A DNA stretch of 14,020 nucleotides from JAXMHB01 sp046346965 (GTDB lineage Bacteria; Pseudomonadota; Gammaproteobacteria; Xanthomonadales; SZUA-5), in NCBI GenBank assembly GCA_046346965.1, contig JAXMHB010000033.1, positions 1-14,020 of the forward strand, in the 5' to 3' direction. This document shows positions 13,394-14,020 of the stretch, piece after piece; position 1 is the stretch's first letter, and every line of letters begins with the position of its first letter. Under the pieces are notes generated by a model that did not search any database, was not told the origin of the DNA, and saw only the letters and a program-made list of their open reading frames with translations. Both the position numbers and the translations under genes were made by a program.

Positions 13394-14020
13394 ATGCAGG
13401 TCTCGCTGTTGCTGTGGTACGACGCCATCGTTGAACGCCTGCGGGGCATGGGCGAGATCCTGCCGCGACTGATTCTGCGGCTGGTGATGGGCTGGGAGTT
13501 CTTCGAGGCCGGCCTTGAGAAGTACCGCGGGGACAACTGGTTCAGCAACATCCAGAGTGATTTTCCCTTTCCGTTCAATCATGTGCCGGCGGACCTGAGC
13601 TGGGGTCTCGCAACCGCCTTCGAACTCGGCGGGGCGATTGCATTGTGGCTGGGCCTCGGCACGCGCTTCTTTGCCTTCTCGCTGCTGTTCCTGACCTTTG
13701 TCGCCACCGCGGCAGTGCATTGGCCGAGCATGTGGGGCATGTGGAGCGATCTGCTGAAGGGCTATGCGATCTCCGACATGGGCCACGGCAACTACAAGCT
13801 GCCGGCGCTGTTCGCGGTGATGCTGATTCCGCTGATTTTCAATGGCCCCGGCAAGCTCAGTTTGGATCATCTGATCCGTGTCTGGCTGCGCCGCAGCGAG
13901 CCGCAGCCGGTGCTGGACGGCTATGCCGTGGGTCTGGGCCTGGCGATCCTGGGCGCTCCCTTCCTGATGCTGATACCGGGCTTTGGTGCCGCGCTGCTGG
14001 TACTTGCCGTATTGGCCGCA
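13394..14020 (+). CDS. DoxX-family membrane protein, HvfX-like (3' end outside window)
   Basis: Open from ATG 13394 through the last base (209 codons, no stop), so the protein is truncated by the window. GGAG at 13383-13386 lies seven bases before the start. Hydrophobic segments fall at about residues 24-40, 69-88, 92-109, 136-150 and 179-209. The segment FFEAGLEKY (36-44) matches the DoxX first-helix pattern, and VATAAVHWP (103-111) with GLATAFELGGAIALWLGLGTR (71-91) recalls the DoxX-type protein (HvfX) encoded with oxazolone/thioamide RiPP operons. It begins with an unusual amphipathic LLLWYDAIVERLR. DoxX membership is fairly secure; the HvfX link is inference, as the hvfABC genes are about 6 kb away. 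It could instead belong to genes beyond the window. Confidence 0.75.
   Translation, partial: MQVSLLLWYDAIVERLRGMGEILPRLILRLVMGWEFFEAGLEKYRGDNWFSNIQSDFPFPFNHVPADLSWGLATAFELGGAIALWLGLGTRFFAFSLLFLTFVATAAVHWPSMWGMWSDLLKGYAISDMGHGNYKLPALFAVMLIPLIFNGPGKLSLDHLIRVWLRRSEPQPVLDGYAVGLGLAILGAPFLMLIPGFGAALLVLAVLAA

Overview
The window looks like a chromosomal piece of a high-GC Gram-negative gammaproteobacterium. It carries lpxH (lipid A synthesis), a UvrD very close to the enterobacterial protein, and RlmM, a gammaproteobacterial 23S rRNA methyltransferase. The abundant palindromic and tandem intergenic repeats, and a probable IPTL-CTERM sorting signal, would suit the Xanthomonadales/Lysobacterales. That placement is inference, not proof.

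Layout: (1) 1-521 has no credible gene but holds a 170-bp imperfect palindrome. (2) 522-2705 (-) is uvrD. Its upstream region holds two overlapping hairpins and an 81-bp tandem repeat that separates it from the divergent genes. (3) 3222-5232 (+) is a two-gene operon: an SDR-fold protein lacking the catalytic Tyr and Lys, then rlmM with a long basic tail. (4) 5417-7381 (+) is a compact operon, hvfA-hvfB-hvfC. It encodes a secreted precursor with eight [E/A]-[G/A]-K-C-G-type cysteine motifs, a DUF692/MNIO maturase and a DUF2063 partner. This is the architecture of the copper-binding oxazolone/thioamide RiPPs (HvfA, related to bufferins). (5) 7382-7665 is a convergent intergenic stretch with a 91-bp direct repeat. 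(6) 7666-10127 (-) holds a secreted alpha/beta hydrolase, lpxH and a periplasmic cyclophilin. (7) 10138-10831 has no gene and contains a 48-bp minisatellite, GC-rich hairpins and an inverted copy of the repeat unit abutting the next gene. (8) 10832-12226 (-) encodes a PIN-PhoH ATPase. (9) 12345-13253 (-) encodes a secreted protein with a sorting-signal-like C-terminus. (10) 13394 to the window end (+) is a truncated DoxX-family membrane protein resembling the HvfX partner of Hvf systems.

How they fit together: the main specialised system is hvfABC. HvfB with HvfC should modify cysteines of HvfA in the cytoplasm before Sec export, giving a periplasmic or secreted metal-binding peptide. The DoxX gene about 6 kb away may be the membrane partner usually found next to such operons, here displaced. 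The remaining genes are housekeeping (repair, rRNA modification, envelope, protein folding, RNA metabolism), separated by unusually repeat-rich intergenic DNA.
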